A stretch of 64,000 nucleotides of DNA from positions 1 to 64,000 of the forward strand of contig NZ_LAZU01000055.1 in assembly GCF_000987955.1 (NCBI RefSeq), given 5' to 3'. This document shows positions 1-8,064 of this stretch, in pieces. The notes under the pieces are model-generated. The model was given only the letters and a program-made list of their open reading frames with translations. It was not told the DNA's origin and did no database searches. The stretch is from Paenibacillus sp. DMB20 (GTDB lineage: Bacteria; Bacillota; Bacilli; Paenibacillales; Paenibacillaceae). Numbering within the stretch: the first letter of the stretch is position 1; every line of letters begins with the position of its first letter. The translations under genes and the position numbers were made by a program.

Positions 1-1
1 C

Positions 2-286
2 AAAATAAAATCGATGCGAATTCATAGCTACACCGGTAGTAAAATCGAAATGATCGCTGAAATGCTATCTCCAATGGTCAGCGGTTGGCTTAACTACTTC
101 ACGAAATTCAATCCATCAGCAGTAAAGTACACCATTGACTGTCTGAACCGCAGACTGATCAAATGGGCAATGTGCAAATACAAGAGGTTCAGGGGACATC
201 GCAGTCGAGCGGAAAAATGGCTGAAAGAACTCGCAAAAAGAGAACCCAATATGTTTCCACACTGGGTTCTCGGAATGGTACCGTAA
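2..286 (+). CDS. ltrA: Group II intron reverse transcriptase/maturase, C-terminal end (5' partial)
   Basis: The reading frame is open from the first bases of the window, so the gene begins outside it; only about 94 residues are visible. They match the maturase and C-terminal region of bacterial group II intron proteins: a segment with GWLNYF, then KRLIKW-like (RRLIKW) and a basic stretch, ending with HWVLGMVP. These proteins splice their host intron and reverse transcribe it into new sites. The typical 3' end of intron RNA follows 16 nt later, so protein and ribozyme belong to the same element. Whether the full element is intact cannot be judged here. Confidence 0.9.
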   Translation, partial: KIKSMRIHSYTGSKIEMIAEMLSPMVSGWLNYFTKFNPSAVKYTIDCLNRRLIKWAMCKYKRFRGHRSRAEKWLKELAKREPNMFPHWVLGMVP

Positions 287-301
287 CTGGCCGAATGATA
301 A

Positions 302-375
302 GAGCCGTATGAATCGAGAGGTTCACGTACGGTTCTGTGAGAGCCTGAAGGTGAAACCCCTTCGGGCTACTCGAC
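302..375 (+). ncRNA. Group II intron ribozyme, domains V and VI (3' end of intron)
   Basis: Positions 302-335 form the 34-nt domain V hairpin: GAGCCGTATG pairs with CGTACGGTTC, with a GAGA-type loop in between. Positions 339-373 form domain VI, GAG-AGCCTGAAGG against CCTTCGGGCT-A-CTC, leaving an unpaired A as candidate branch point. The intron therefore ends at about 375 (..CGAC). Downstream DNA to about 450 holds two more short hairpins (GGCTAC/GTAGCC and GGGAG/CTCCC) and no gene. The 3' boundary is inferred to within a few bases. Confidence 0.85.
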
Positions 376-519
376 TGGAAGGTCGGCTACTCAACTAATG
401 GGTAGCCTCCTATCCGATTGGGAAAAGGGAGTCGCCTCCCGATAACGTAAGAACGAATTACGGTCAGATTTTGAATAAGTCAGACAATACCGGTTGAAGG
501 TTCCACGCGCTTTCTTTCG

Positions 520-1010
520 TCACATCGTCGGTTCGGGACGGGTGATTTGCTTGTACTGGCGGTACATGGACAGGCGCCAATGGGTAATCATGCCGTAGGC
601 AAGCAGGAAGAATAGGGCTCCTGTCTGCGGAATCGATATAAACTCTTCAATGTAACCGTGAAGCAGCAGCCGGACGGTCAGCAGCCCGAGCAGAATGAAA
701 ACGAAGCTTCGCGACCGCTGAATGAACACCTGATCGTTCTTCTTTTCGAATTTGGTGCCCCGAATCAGCGGATAGGAGAAGACGAACCAACCGATTAAAA
801 AGGCGATCGCGCCCACAAAACGGGAATGCGCACCTCAGGGACAACGAACATCATAAAGCCTGTAGTCATCCCGAGCGGCGGAATAATGATTTTTTTGATG
901 GTAACGGGACGGCTGCTGGCTTTCACGCGAATAAAGATCACGGCGAGCGCCATCACGAGCATGCCGACCGTAGAGCCTATTTGAAGAATTGGGGAATTCA
1001 GGTCAACCAC
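520..1010 (-). pseudogene. ccdC: CcdC-like (DUF1453) membrane protein, frameshifted
   Basis: Two overlapping minus-strand frames join into one protein of about 163 residues with four or five hydrophobic segments. It resembles the CcdC family found near cytochrome c biogenesis genes in Bacilli; biochemical role poorly known. The first frame starts with GUG at 1010 behind AGAGG and carries a first membrane helix, then the MMFVVPE segment; it is lost after LWA near 811. The second frame resumes with IAFLIGWFVFSYPLIR and runs to 520. Restoring one G (GCG-GCG instead of GCGCG) rejoins LWA with AIAFLIGW. No other damage is seen, so a sequencing error is as likely as a real mutation. Confidence 0.7.
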
Positions 1011-1123
1011 AATTCAAGACCTCTTTCTATCAATAATGTCACAGCACTTTATACCTAGATGATTATAGCATAATACGCTGCCGGACAAAATTGAGGAACA
1101 CCATGAAGTTGAGGGCATGGGTT

Positions 1124-1840
1124 TTAGGCAAATAAGGCTTCCGCTCTCCGGATCGCTTGGCGCATGCCGGGAAGGGGATTTTTAAGCATCGGACCGTGGC
1201 CGCATGCAAGCACGGAAGGGCTGAGATCAGTCAGTTTTTTGGCTGTGCTCAGGGCTGTGCTTTTACTCCAGGTTGCCATGGCGGGAAACGGAAACAGCAG
1301 GCGTTTATCACCCGATACCGCAAGACCTGCCCGGGTCTGCCAAGCATCGCCGGCAATCAGGATGCCGCTGCGCTGATCGAGAAAAACCATGTGGCCCGGC
1401 GTATGACCCGGTGCGTCAATGGCGAGTAGGGAGCCCAGCATGTCGCCATCCTTAAGCAGCCGATCTGGCTTGGAGGCGATGCCTTTCGGGATACCCCCCT
1501 TAATCGGCGTTTGAGGCTCATGCGCTTCCAGCCGGGTGTTTCCGGTAAGCAGGATCGCATCCCGCGCCGAAATGGAAAATTCCGCCTCGGGAAAGGCGCC
1601 CTTCAATCCATCCAGCGAACCGACATGGTCGCCGTGGGCATGGGTCAGCACAATGCGCGTAATCGGTTTGCCGATGTCGGCCGCGGCCGACACGATTCCT
1701 TTTTGGCAGAAAGGCATGCCGGTATCTATTAATGTCAATCCGTTCTCTTCTTCGACAAGATATACGTTCACAGGGAACAGCCGCGGCATGAACGACAGCT
1801 GCATAACCTGCTCGACGATAGTTTTTTTCAAAAAGATCAC
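1124..1840 (-). CDS. MBL-fold metallo-hydrolase
   Basis: A 238-residue metallo-beta-lactamase-fold enzyme. The zinc-binding signature THAHGDH lies near residue 67 and later ligands include the His of DAPGHTPGH, the Asp of IAGDAW and the His of ACGHGP. Such proteins hydrolyse esters, lactones or thioesters; the substrate cannot be read from sequence. The GUG at 1840 has a poor ribosome site; an internal AUG at residue 13 (before QLSFMPRLFPVN) is an alternative start. It is transcribed alone from a strong promoter that carries a palindrome in its spacer, so it is probably repressed by a MarR- or TetR-type protein encoded elsewhere. Confidence 0.85.
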   Translation of the reverse strand: MIFLKKTIVEQVMQLSFMPRLFPVNVYLVEEENGLTLIDTGMPFCQKGIVSAAADIGKPITRIVLTHAHGDHVGSLDGLKGAFPEAEFSISARDAILLTGNTRLEAHEPQTPIKGGIPKGIASKPDRLLKDGDMLGSLLAIDAPGHTPGHMVFLDQRSGILIAGDAWQTRAGLAVSGDKRLLFPFPAMATWSKSTALSTAKKLTDLSPSVLACGHGPMLKNPLPGMRQAIRRAEALFA

Positions 1841-1864
1841 ATCCCGTTAACTATTTATATTAAT

Positions 1865-1893
1865 ATTTTAACTAATATGATTAGTTTAGTCAA
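1865..1893 (-). promoter_or_regulatory. Sigma-A promoter with palindromic operator for the MBL hydrolase
   Basis: Read on the minus strand: -35 TTGACT (1888-1893), 17-bp spacer, -10 TAAAAT (1865-1870). The spacer contains the perfect inverted repeat ACTAAT-N3-ATTAGT (1871-1885). A dimeric repressor bound there would block polymerase. The fit to consensus is direct; the repressor is inferred. Confidence 0.7.
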
Positions 1894-2051
1894 TATTCTT
1901 TTATCGAGTCAAAATGGGATTTGTGTCGAAAAGATAAAATTTTAATATTTTTTCCATTTTTTGAGTGCATTTTTATGCAGGATAAGTTACCATTATGTTA
2001 TGAATACGGAAAAATATGCAGAAAAAGTATCCGGAAAGAGAGGCTGGACTC

Positions 2052-2246
2052 ATGGAATTGTACAAGCGTACCGTTATATTTTTGCTGATGTATTCGGTCT
2101 CCGTTTTTTTACTGTATGTGGCCAGTGAACACGCCCCGTATCTGCTTCCGGTTATCTGGTTTGCCGCTCTGATTTTGCTGATTTGCGGTCTGTGTTATAT
2201 TTTTTTTCATTATGTATTCCGCCCCCGAAAAAGGAAGACCCGTTAA
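2052..2246 (+). CDS. Small two-helix membrane protein, unknown function
   Basis: A 64-residue protein with two hydrophobic segments (about residues 7-25 and 30-52) and a very basic end (RPRKRKTR). The start at 2052 is preferred because AGAGAGG lies 8 nt upstream; the in-frame AUG at 2016 has no good ribosome site. No family recognised. It stands alone between the MBL promoter and the sigma-factor operon and is followed by a terminator. Confidence 0.5.
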   Translation: MELYKRTVIFLLMYSVSVFLLYVASEHAPYLLPVIWFAALILLICGLCYIFFHYVFRPRKRKTR

Positions 2247-2261
2247 ATATTGTGCCATTTG

Positions 2262-2343
2262 ACTGTCCTGCGGGGCAGTTTTTTCGTTCAATGAGGGGAG
2301 CAAAAAGCGACTTCGTCCCTTGAAGGACAACGAAGCGTTTTTG
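2262..2343 (+). terminator. Two consecutive stem-loops ending the small membrane protein gene
   Basis: First stem: ACTGTCC/GGGCAGT followed by six T (2262-2286). Second stem: AAAAAGCG..TTCGTCC paired with GGAC..CGAAGCGTTTTT (2302-2343). The first is a conventional intrinsic terminator; the second could work in both directions and insulates the sigma-factor promoter. Confidence 0.6.
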
Positions 2344-2450
2344 CTTGGTTTTTTGCTGCAAAAATAAAAACGTTTTAGGGTAAAGCTCAGTCTAATATAC
2401 AAAAGCAATTCATCAGCGAGAAATTACAATTGGGGGAAGGGAGCCTCGTC

Positions 2451-2975
2451 ATGGAGGAGAGAGAACTGGCCGCCGCCGCATGCAGAGGCGATGAGGCTGC
2501 ATTTTACGCACTCATTACGGGGCAGAAAAGAAAGTTGTACGGCATTGCCTACAGCTATCTTCACAATGAGGCCGACGCGCTGGAAGCGGTGCAGGAGACG
2601 GTCTGCAGGGCATGGACCAAGTGCGGGCGCCTTCGGAACCCTGAGGTGTTCGTAACCTGGCTGATCCGCATACTCATCAACTGCTGCATCGATGAACAAA
2701 AACGGAAGAGGCGCGTCATTCCTTATGAGGAAGTTGGCGATTCTGCTCCGGGGGAAATGGTCAGCGACAGCAAGGTAGACCTGGAGCGTGCATTGAGCCG
2801 GATGAAGCCCAAATACCGGCATGTGCTGATTCTGCGGTATTACGAGGATATGTCCGTCGCTGATATCGCCAAAGTGCTGGATTGCCCGGAAGGAACGGTC
2901 AAAACCAGATTGCGTCAGGGATTAAAGCTGCTGAAGCAGAAAATCGAACCGGGAGGTGCGGTCACTCATGCATGA
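2451..2975 (+). CDS. ECF-type RNA polymerase sigma factor
   Basis: A 174-residue sigma-70 family protein with region 2 (YGIAYSYLHNEADALEAVQE, residues about 30-50; the usual DA.D motif reads EADA) and region 4 (YRHVLILRYYEDMSVADIA plus EGTVKTRLRQG, residues about 118-160). It should direct polymerase to a small extracytoplasmic-stress regulon. The AUG at 2451 is chosen over an upstream UUG because GGGAAGGGAG lies just before it. It overlaps the start of the next gene (anti-sigma) by 8 nt, so the two are translationally coupled. Such pairs usually activate their own promoter, but I could not assign a convincing -35/-10 upstream. Confidence 0.92.
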   Translation: MEERELAAAACRGDEAAFYALITGQKRKLYGIAYSYLHNEADALEAVQETVCRAWTKCGRLRNPEVFVTWLIRILINCCIDEQKRKRRVIPYEEVGDSAPGEMVSDSKVDLERALSRMKPKYRHVLILRYYEDMSVADIAKVLDCPEGTVKTRLRQGLKLLKQKIEPGGAVTHA

Positions 2976-4359
2976 GAAAGAAGAACGGATGCTTCGAAGC
3001 TTCACGGAAGATGCCAAATCGAAGGCCGCGGCCGTCTCTGATGAAGCGTTCGAGTCCGCGATCCGGGAAGGAATCCGGCAGGGAAGACGCCGCAAGCGGC
3101 GTCTTCGGCTGCGAGACAGAGGCCTTGTCCTCTTTGCCGGTGCTTTGGCGGCGGTTTTGTTGCTGATGTGGAACATTGTGCTGCATCAGCCTGAACGGAT
3201 GGCCGCAGGACCTTTTCCTCTGCTCAAGGGGCATGAACTAGGAGAGGATATCACGCTGAACACGGCCAATAAGCACGGGCTTATCCAGCCGGTCGGCAAA
3301 TCGGTCACAAAAGGGGACTACACCATAACCGTTGACGGCGTTCTCGTGGGCTCGCAGCAGCTGAACGTATTTTACACGCTGGAAAACCGGTCGGACCGGA
3401 TAGCGATTGTGCAGGGAGAGGAGCTTAAAGATCCCGAAACGGGAAAATCATTGAAATATGGATCCCGCTCAGGAGGAGCTTTCGAGTTCGATAAAGGTAC
3501 TCACGAGGTGCAGGTGGATTTTACATTTTCGGAGAATGACGCCATACCGGAGGACATCACCCTTGCTGTTCGGATGGCCCGGGATTCCGCCAACGCGAGG
3601 GCAGGGATCCGGGAAGACGGGGGGGAAGAACTGAATGTCGGTTTCCGTCTTGATATGGATACGTACCGAAAGTATATCCATACGATTCCGCTCAATCAGG
3701 CGATTGATGTCGAGGGACAAAAAATCATGTTGCGGGAAGCGGTCGTTTCACCGACGGGTATCGTGCTGAAGGCTAATATCGACAAGGAGAATACGATGAA
3801 GGTATTTGGTCTGCATGAGCCGTACTTGGAATCGGTCAAAAACGGAGAGATTGTTCGTCTGGTCAACCATATGTCCTGGCTTCCGGACGAATCGGGGAAC
3901 ATGACGTATTTCTTCGGAAGCAATGCCCTGGACCGGCCGGATTCCATTACGTTGAGATCGGAAGGATTGCATGCCGTCGATCCTTCTCTCCTGAAGGTTA
4001 AGGTGGATACCGAAACGGGCGCCGTGCTTCATTCCCCTGACGAAATGCTGAAATTCGACGAATACGTAAAAGGGAAGGAGGTCCACACGCTAAAGCTTGA
4101 GTATGAGAACAGGAACTCAAGCAATTCCTCAAATCTTTCCTTCGAGCCGGAATTCGTGGACGGAAAGGGCAAGAGGCACACAGAATCCGATGCTCATAAC
4201 GGTACCCGAACGGAAACCCGTTCGGGCTCCGAAACCGGATGGAGCAAAGCAACCTATTACTTCTACCTCAAGCCCCGGGATTATTCGCAGCCGCTGACGT
4301 TCACGCTGACCAGTTATCCCGGTTTAATTGAAAAAGCAATCGAGATTCCGATCAAGTAA
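2968..4359 (+). CDS. DUF4179-type membrane-anchored anti-sigma factor
   Basis: A 463-residue protein with a basic cytoplasmic N-terminus (about 50 residues, ending RQGRRRKRRLRL), a single membrane helix (LVLFAGALAAVLLLMW, about residues 55-72) and a large extracellular part rich in beta structure. This matches proteins that sit directly after ECF sigma factors in Bacillus and Paenibacillus and hold the sigma factor at the membrane until a signal is sensed. The AUG at 2968 has GGGAGG 11 nt upstream and overlaps the sigma gene. Signal unknown. Confidence 0.82.
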   Translation: MHEKEERMLRSFTEDAKSKAAAVSDEAFESAIREGIRQGRRRKRRLRLRDRGLVLFAGALAAVLLLMWNIVLHQPERMAAGPFPLLKGHELGEDITLNTANKHGLIQPVGKSVTKGDYTITVDGVLVGSQQLNVFYTLENRSDRIAIVQGEELKDPETGKSLKYGSRSGGAFEFDKGTHEVQVDFTFSENDAIPEDITLAVRMARDSANARAGIREDGGEELNVGFRLDMDTYRKYIHTIPLNQAIDVEGQKIMLREAVVSPTGIVLKANIDKENTMKVFGLHEPYLESVKNGEIVRLVNHMSWLPDESGNMTYFFGSNALDRPDSITLRSEGLHAVDPSLLKVKVDTETGAVLHSPDEMLKFDEYVKGKEVHTLKLEYENRNSSNSSNLSFEPEFVDGKGKRHTESDAHNGTRTETRSGSETGWSKATYYFYLKPRDYSQPLTFTLTSYPGLIEKAIEIPIK

Positions 4360-4487
4360 ATGCATGGCTTTGGAATCGTAAGGGTAAAACCTCGGTAAAC
4401 TAAAACCGTGATAATCGCCTATGCATCCCGGCGCGAAGGATGAGGCAGCTCGTTTGAGGGCCAAACCTTTGCGGTGCCGTTAAAACG

Positions 4488-4571
4488 AAAGGAACGTCCC
4501 CAGTGAGGGCGACGTTCCTTTATAAAATATAAGCCATGTACAAAAAATCACTTGGTACATGGCTTATATTT
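4488..4571 (+). terminator. Two back-to-back perfect hairpins after the anti-sigma gene
   Basis: Hairpin 1: AAAGGAACGTC (4488-4498) pairs perfectly with GACGTTCCTTT (4511-4521). Hairpin 2: 17 perfect base pairs, AAATATAAGCCATGTAC (4525-4541) with its complement at 4555-4571, loop 13 nt. The first fits a terminator with weak T tail. The second is longer than a typical terminator and has no clear T run; its role is unknown. Confidence 0.6.
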
Positions 4572-4658
4572 GTTCCGAAAATGCTATCGTTCTTCAAGTT
4601 GGAAACGAAGCCGCTTCGATTTGAGCGTATAGCTGCCCCGGACAGCTTCCGATTACGC

Positions 4659-4840
4659 TAACGGACACAGGATCCGTTATTCCCTGGATTTGCCCCGGTT
4701 TCTTATTCTAACGGACATAGAATCCGTTAAGATACCGAAATGCAGGGGAATCCACAAGTTTTAACGGTTTAACGGAATCCATGTCCGTTACAACGGAGAA
4801 GAGGCTCGAAAATGCCTTTTAACGGAACTCATGTCCGTTA
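4659..4840. repeat. Mirrored four-unit 21-bp repeat element, copy A
   Basis: Four 21-bp units at 4659-4679, 4709-4729, 4770-4790 and 4820-4840. Each begins TAACGGA and ends TCCGTTA around a 7-bp centre, so each can form its own hairpin. Units 1-2 read ..GGACA..GATCCGTTA (unit 2 has AATCCGTTA); units 3-4 are in the opposite orientation (..ATGTCCGTTA). Gaps are 29, 40 and 29 bp, so the whole 182-bp element is a mirror image. It lies between convergent genes. Copies B, C and D lie at 18139, 34821 and 53275. Confidence 0.85.
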
Positions 4841-5104
4841 AAAGGCCCAGAGCGTCGAACGCGGCACCTTCGGCCCTCGGAGTAGCTCGATCAAGCTACC
4901 CGTTACAAAAGTTTGCATACACGCCGCTGATCCAGCTGCATAGAATGGAACCCGCAGGAACTACTCCCTAAAACATTTTCTGCGGCAAACGTTGCAGCTG
5001 TAGTGCGGCCTCACCACCCGTGACTCCGCCACCCCGCGACCTCACCAGCCCGCGGCCGTACGATCCGAGGCTGCTACATCGCGTGGCTCCCCAAGCCCGC
5101 TGCA

Positions 5105-5223
5105 GCTCGCAGCGCCATCGCGCTCACCGCACCATAGTGCTCACCGCGCCATCGTGCTCGCAGCGCCATCGTGCTCACCGCGCCATCGTGCTTGCAGCGC
5201 CATCGTGCTCACCGCACCATCGT
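5105..5223. repeat. Seven tandem 17-bp repeats
   Basis: Seven uninterrupted 17-bp copies of GCTCACCGCGCCATCGT-like sequence. Two variants partly alternate: GCTCACCG.. and GCT(C/T)GCAG.., giving a higher-order 34-bp repeat. All reading frames stay open through it, which creates false ORFs on both strands. No gene is supported in 4841-5280; the region is unusually GC-rich. It is too short-period for CRISPR and shows no spacers. Confidence 0.85.
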
Positions 5224-5280
5224 GCTCCCACCAAAACCCCCGCACGAGGCTCTTCGTACGGCCCGGTCTAATGAACCCCA

Positions 5281-5694
5281 TCAATTCCTGTATTCCGTCG
5301 GCGAACTCCCGTCCGGCCCTTTGGCATCGAGCAGCTCGATCAGCGCTTTCGGCACGCCGTTTAACAGCAGCCACTGGCGCAGCGTTTCGATGGCCCGGAT
5401 ATGGCCGTTGCCTTCATCGCGCCAGGTTAAGAGCTCAACAACCTTGATGATGAGCGCCATGAGCTCGGTTTTGTCCTGCTCGGTCTTCTCGGCCCGGGCT
5501 TTTTGGTAGATCGCTTCTTTCTCCCAGTCGATCAAGATTTCGTCACCGATGGTGGGCTTCATCAGCGTATATCCGGAATCGCAATTCGGGCAGCGGACGC
5601 CGGTGAGCTGTTCGGTTTCAAAGGTTACCTGAATGTTCTCCCGGCATTTCCGGCACGGAAAGTTAACATGAATGATCGAATGGATGTCCATCAT
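5281..5694 (-). CDS. Zinc-ribbon hypothetical protein
   Basis: A 137-residue protein with two CxxC pairs near the N-terminus (CRKC at about 14-17 and CPNC at about 33-36), which should bind one zinc ion as a ribbon. A charged helical stretch (residues about 50-75) and a leucine-rich C-terminal half follow. Start at 5694 has AAGGAGG 7 nt upstream. No named family recognised; such ribbons bind nucleic acid or protein. It stands alone next to the SufR-like regulator in the same direction, 80 nt downstream of that gene's stop. Confidence 0.7.
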   Translation of the reverse strand: MMDIHSIIHVNFPCRKCRENIQVTFETEQLTGVRCPNCDSGYTLMKPTIGDEILIDWEKEAIYQKARAEKTEQDKTELMALIIKVVELLTWRDEGNGHIRAIETLRQWLLLNGVPKALIELLDAKGPDGSSPTEYRN

Positions 5695-5774
5695 GGGGGA
5701 GCCTCCTTGAAAATGCAAGTTATGACATAAGGTAATTAATTTTTACCCATAACTTGGCCAAGGGACCCACAATT

Positions 5775-6404
5775 CTAGTCTTCGGTTATGACATACACGC
5801 ATCGGCAGCCTCCGCTAGCGAGGCATTCGGTCCGTTCCACCTTGGCTTGAAGCAGGGAGGAAAAAAGCTCGAGTTCGCAGCTGCAGGCCTGGTTATAACG
5901 GTCCGCAACCCTTGAAATCGGACAGTTATGCTCTTTAATGACGTACTGGCCTTCCCCGGTTTGCTCGCATTCAGCCATATACCCGTTCTCGTTCTGGATG
6001 TCGGTAAGGGTACGGACACGCTCACTCAGCGGTTTACCGCCGATCCCGCGTTCGTAACGCTGACGCAGCTTATCGCGCCGGCGTTCGAACAGCCGGGTGA
6101 CCATGCCTTCGCCGGCTTCCTCCGCCAGCTCATCCAGCAGATCCATCGTAAGGGTGGAATACTTGTTAGGAAAAAGCGATTCGGCATGCGGAGTCAGACG
6201 GTACAGGGCGAGCGGGCGGCCCATGGCTTGGCGGACCAGCTCGGTCTGGATCATGCCTTCCTTCTCCAGGCTGCCCAGATGGCGCCTGACGGCCATCTCG
6301 GTGACCAGAAGTTCGGAGGCGATCGACTTTGCGCTAAGAGGCCCCTGCGTTTTTAACATATGGAGAATGGTATCCCGGGTGGACAGATTCTGTGCCTGTT
6401 CCAT
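5775..6404 (-). CDS. SufR-like winged-helix transcriptional regulator with cysteine cluster
   Basis: A 209-residue protein. Residues about 8-70 form a DeoR/ArsR-type winged helix (DTILHMLKTQGPLSAKSIA..MAVRRHLGSLEKEGM). The C-terminal half carries several cysteines (one in AECEQ, then HNCPIS, ACSCELE, CLASGGCRC), resembling SufR-type regulators that hold an iron-sulfur cluster and repress Fe-S assembly genes. No suf genes are in view, so the target is unknown. AUG at 6404 is chosen because AGGTGG lies 7-9 nt upstream; the GUG at 6416 overlaps that site. Confidence 0.75.
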   Translation of the reverse strand: MEQAQNLSTRDTILHMLKTQGPLSAKSIASELLVTEMAVRRHLGSLEKEGMIQTELVRQAMGRPLALYRLTPHAESLFPNKYSTLTMDLLDELAEEAGEGMVTRLFERRRDKLRQRYERGIGGKPLSERVRTLTDIQNENGYMAECEQTGEGQYVIKEHNCPISRVADRYNQACSCELELFSSLLQAKVERTECLASGGCRCVYVITED

Positions 6405-6558
6405 CTTGATCACCACCTGATTTTATAATTGCATTGATGTTGTATGAGAAACATTATCGCCTATCGGCGGATACCTGTCTACCCGTGTCTTCACGCGGGC
6501 GGAACTGGTCTCTCCATGATTTATATTGGGAAAATCCGTGGATTCGAACTTAATCGTA

Positions 6559-6629
6559 AAAATGCACCCCTTGGAATCCATCGGTTAAACCCGGGGTGGG
6601 GCCAATGTCCGTTCCAAGGGGTGCACTTT
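6559..6629 (-). terminator. Terminator for the stalk-domain protein gene
   Basis: Arms 6612-6629 and 6559-6575 pair over 17 bp (CACCCCTTGGAA with TTCCAAGGGGTG at the core), loop about 36 nt. On the minus strand the stem is followed by TTTTTA. It ends the gene at 6662. Confidence 0.75.
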
Positions 6630-6661
6630 GAAAAAAGGGATGAAGCTCATCGGCTTCATGC

Positions 6662-7840
6662 TCATTCCGTAACTTCAAGCATATCGAAGATAAGCCAGCT
6701 GCCGTTTTGTTTTTTTAACCAGTACAGGGCGGAGGAAGAGTACATGTCTCCATCCGCGTCATCGGTTTCCTCGGTATAAATAACGGCTTCATCATTTTGG
6801 TACAATACGATGCTTGAAGAGTCGGAATGAATATTGAAATCCAGCTCTTTAAACACTCCCGACTGAAGCCAGTCATCGATGATTTTCTTGTACGGAGATT
6901 CAGGAGCGATGACGGAGAAAAGAAGCCGGGTATCCTCCTGGTTGATTCCGTTGTAGTGGGTTTGAAGGATGTTCATCATGGCAGTCCGTTCCGCTTCCGG
7001 CACTTCCGGCTTTGCGTCCAAAAGGCCGTCAGGCAGATGGTATTCCATGTCAAAAATCCCGTTGTCATATTCTTTCCATGCACCGGCAGCATCCTTTTTC
7101 AGGAGAACCTCCTTGTATAAGGTGTAGTCCCAGTTGAAAGCTCCGCCGGTACGCTCGAAAGTATTCGCTACGGTAGCAATTACGGATGTACCGGCCACGG
7201 TCACGTTATATACGTAGGCCGATACTTTGCTTTTGCCGGACGACATCTCTTCGTAGCTTTGTTCATGGCTCTTGCGGGTTGGCGACTTGGGGTGGACAGC
7301 CGCAAGGGCCCCCTTATAATCGCCTTTGCTTAGTGCGGCGGCTTGGCCGGCGTACAGCTTTTTGATTTGGATGCTCACCAGGTCCGTAACCGTTTTGCGG
7401 TCGATTTTGATCGTACGGGTTTTGGCGTCCCATTTCACGGGCAGCCCGGTCGATTCCGCCACGAAACGGAGCGGTACGAGGGTATTTCCCGCATTGGCAT
7501 ACGGCGGCGTCTCAAGCTTTGTTTTTTGTCCGTTCACATAGGCAATCGTAGATCCAAGCTTCATCCGCAGCTCCTGGTCCGCAAGCGTGCCGGTCACCTG
7601 CTTGGCGGCGGAGTTCCAATCCACGTTATAGCCGAGGGCTTGAAACAGCGGTTTGAACTGAACGAACGTGACTCCGTTTTTCATAACGGGTGCTGCCTGG
7701 AACTGAATTGGTTTTCCGTCGAGCAGCACGCGGATTTGGGGCGGGTTTTTGGAGGGGGCTGCTTGAACGGCACTCCCGAACGCAAACAGCATGGCAATCA
7801 GCAGCAGCATGATTCTTTTCTTCTTAATTATAGCGGTCAT
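6662..7840 (-). CDS. Secreted copper-amine-oxidase-type stalk domain protein
   Basis: A 392-residue exported protein. The N-terminus KKKRIMLLLIAMLFAFGSAVQA is a signal peptide, shown here only in outline: KKKR, hydrophobic core, cleavage after VQA. Residues about 35-125 form the domain known as the copper amine oxidase N-terminal (stalk) domain, with the hallmarks VLLDGKPI, LFQALGYNVDW, LVPLRFVAESTG and VKWD. It does not imply oxidase activity. The remaining 260 residues contain two NTF2-like alpha/beta stretches and are not assigned. AUG at 7840 sits almost on the GGAAGGAG site, which is unusually close; residue 1 at 7900 is the alternative. Confidence 0.8.
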   Translation of the reverse strand: MTAIIKKKRIMLLLIAMLFAFGSAVQAAPSKNPPQIRVLLDGKPIQFQAAPVMKNGVTFVQFKPLFQALGYNVDWNSAAKQVTGTLADQELRMKLGSTIAYVNGQKTKLETPPYANAGNTLVPLRFVAESTGLPVKWDAKTRTIKIDRKTVTDLVSIQIKKLYAGQAAALSKGDYKGALAAVHPKSPTRKSHEQSYEEMSSGKSKVSAYVYNVTVAGTSVIATVANTFERTGGAFNWDYTLYKEVLLKKDAAGAWKEYDNGIFDMEYHLPDGLLDAKPEVPEAERTAMMNILQTHYNGINQEDTRLLFSVIAPESPYKKIIDDWLQSGVFKELDFNIHSDSSSIVLYQNDEAVIYTEETDDADGDMYSSSALYWLKKQNGSWLIFDMLEVTE

Positions 7841-8064
7841 CTCCTTCCAAATCAGCCCGACAATAGCGAAATAATGAGTATCGTTGAGGTAATCGTACAT
7901 GAGAAACCCAGCTTGGGCAATACATTTATATTAAGTAAAATTATGGTGGATTCAGAGGCGGGTTGAGAGGTATGATCTTTTATGAAAAGGGGGCGGGAGG
8001 GTAAAGATTGGGCTAGGATGGGTAATACATTGAAATAGGACTAATCATGAAGGAGTGATGGGGC

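Noticed and set aside
5105..5223. Possible CRISPR array
   Set aside because: The 17-bp repeats are head to tail with no unique spacers, and there are no cas genes in the window.
5020..5271. Pro/His/Arg-rich frames on both strands
   Set aside because: They are translations of the GC-rich 17-bp repeat array and lack ribosome sites.
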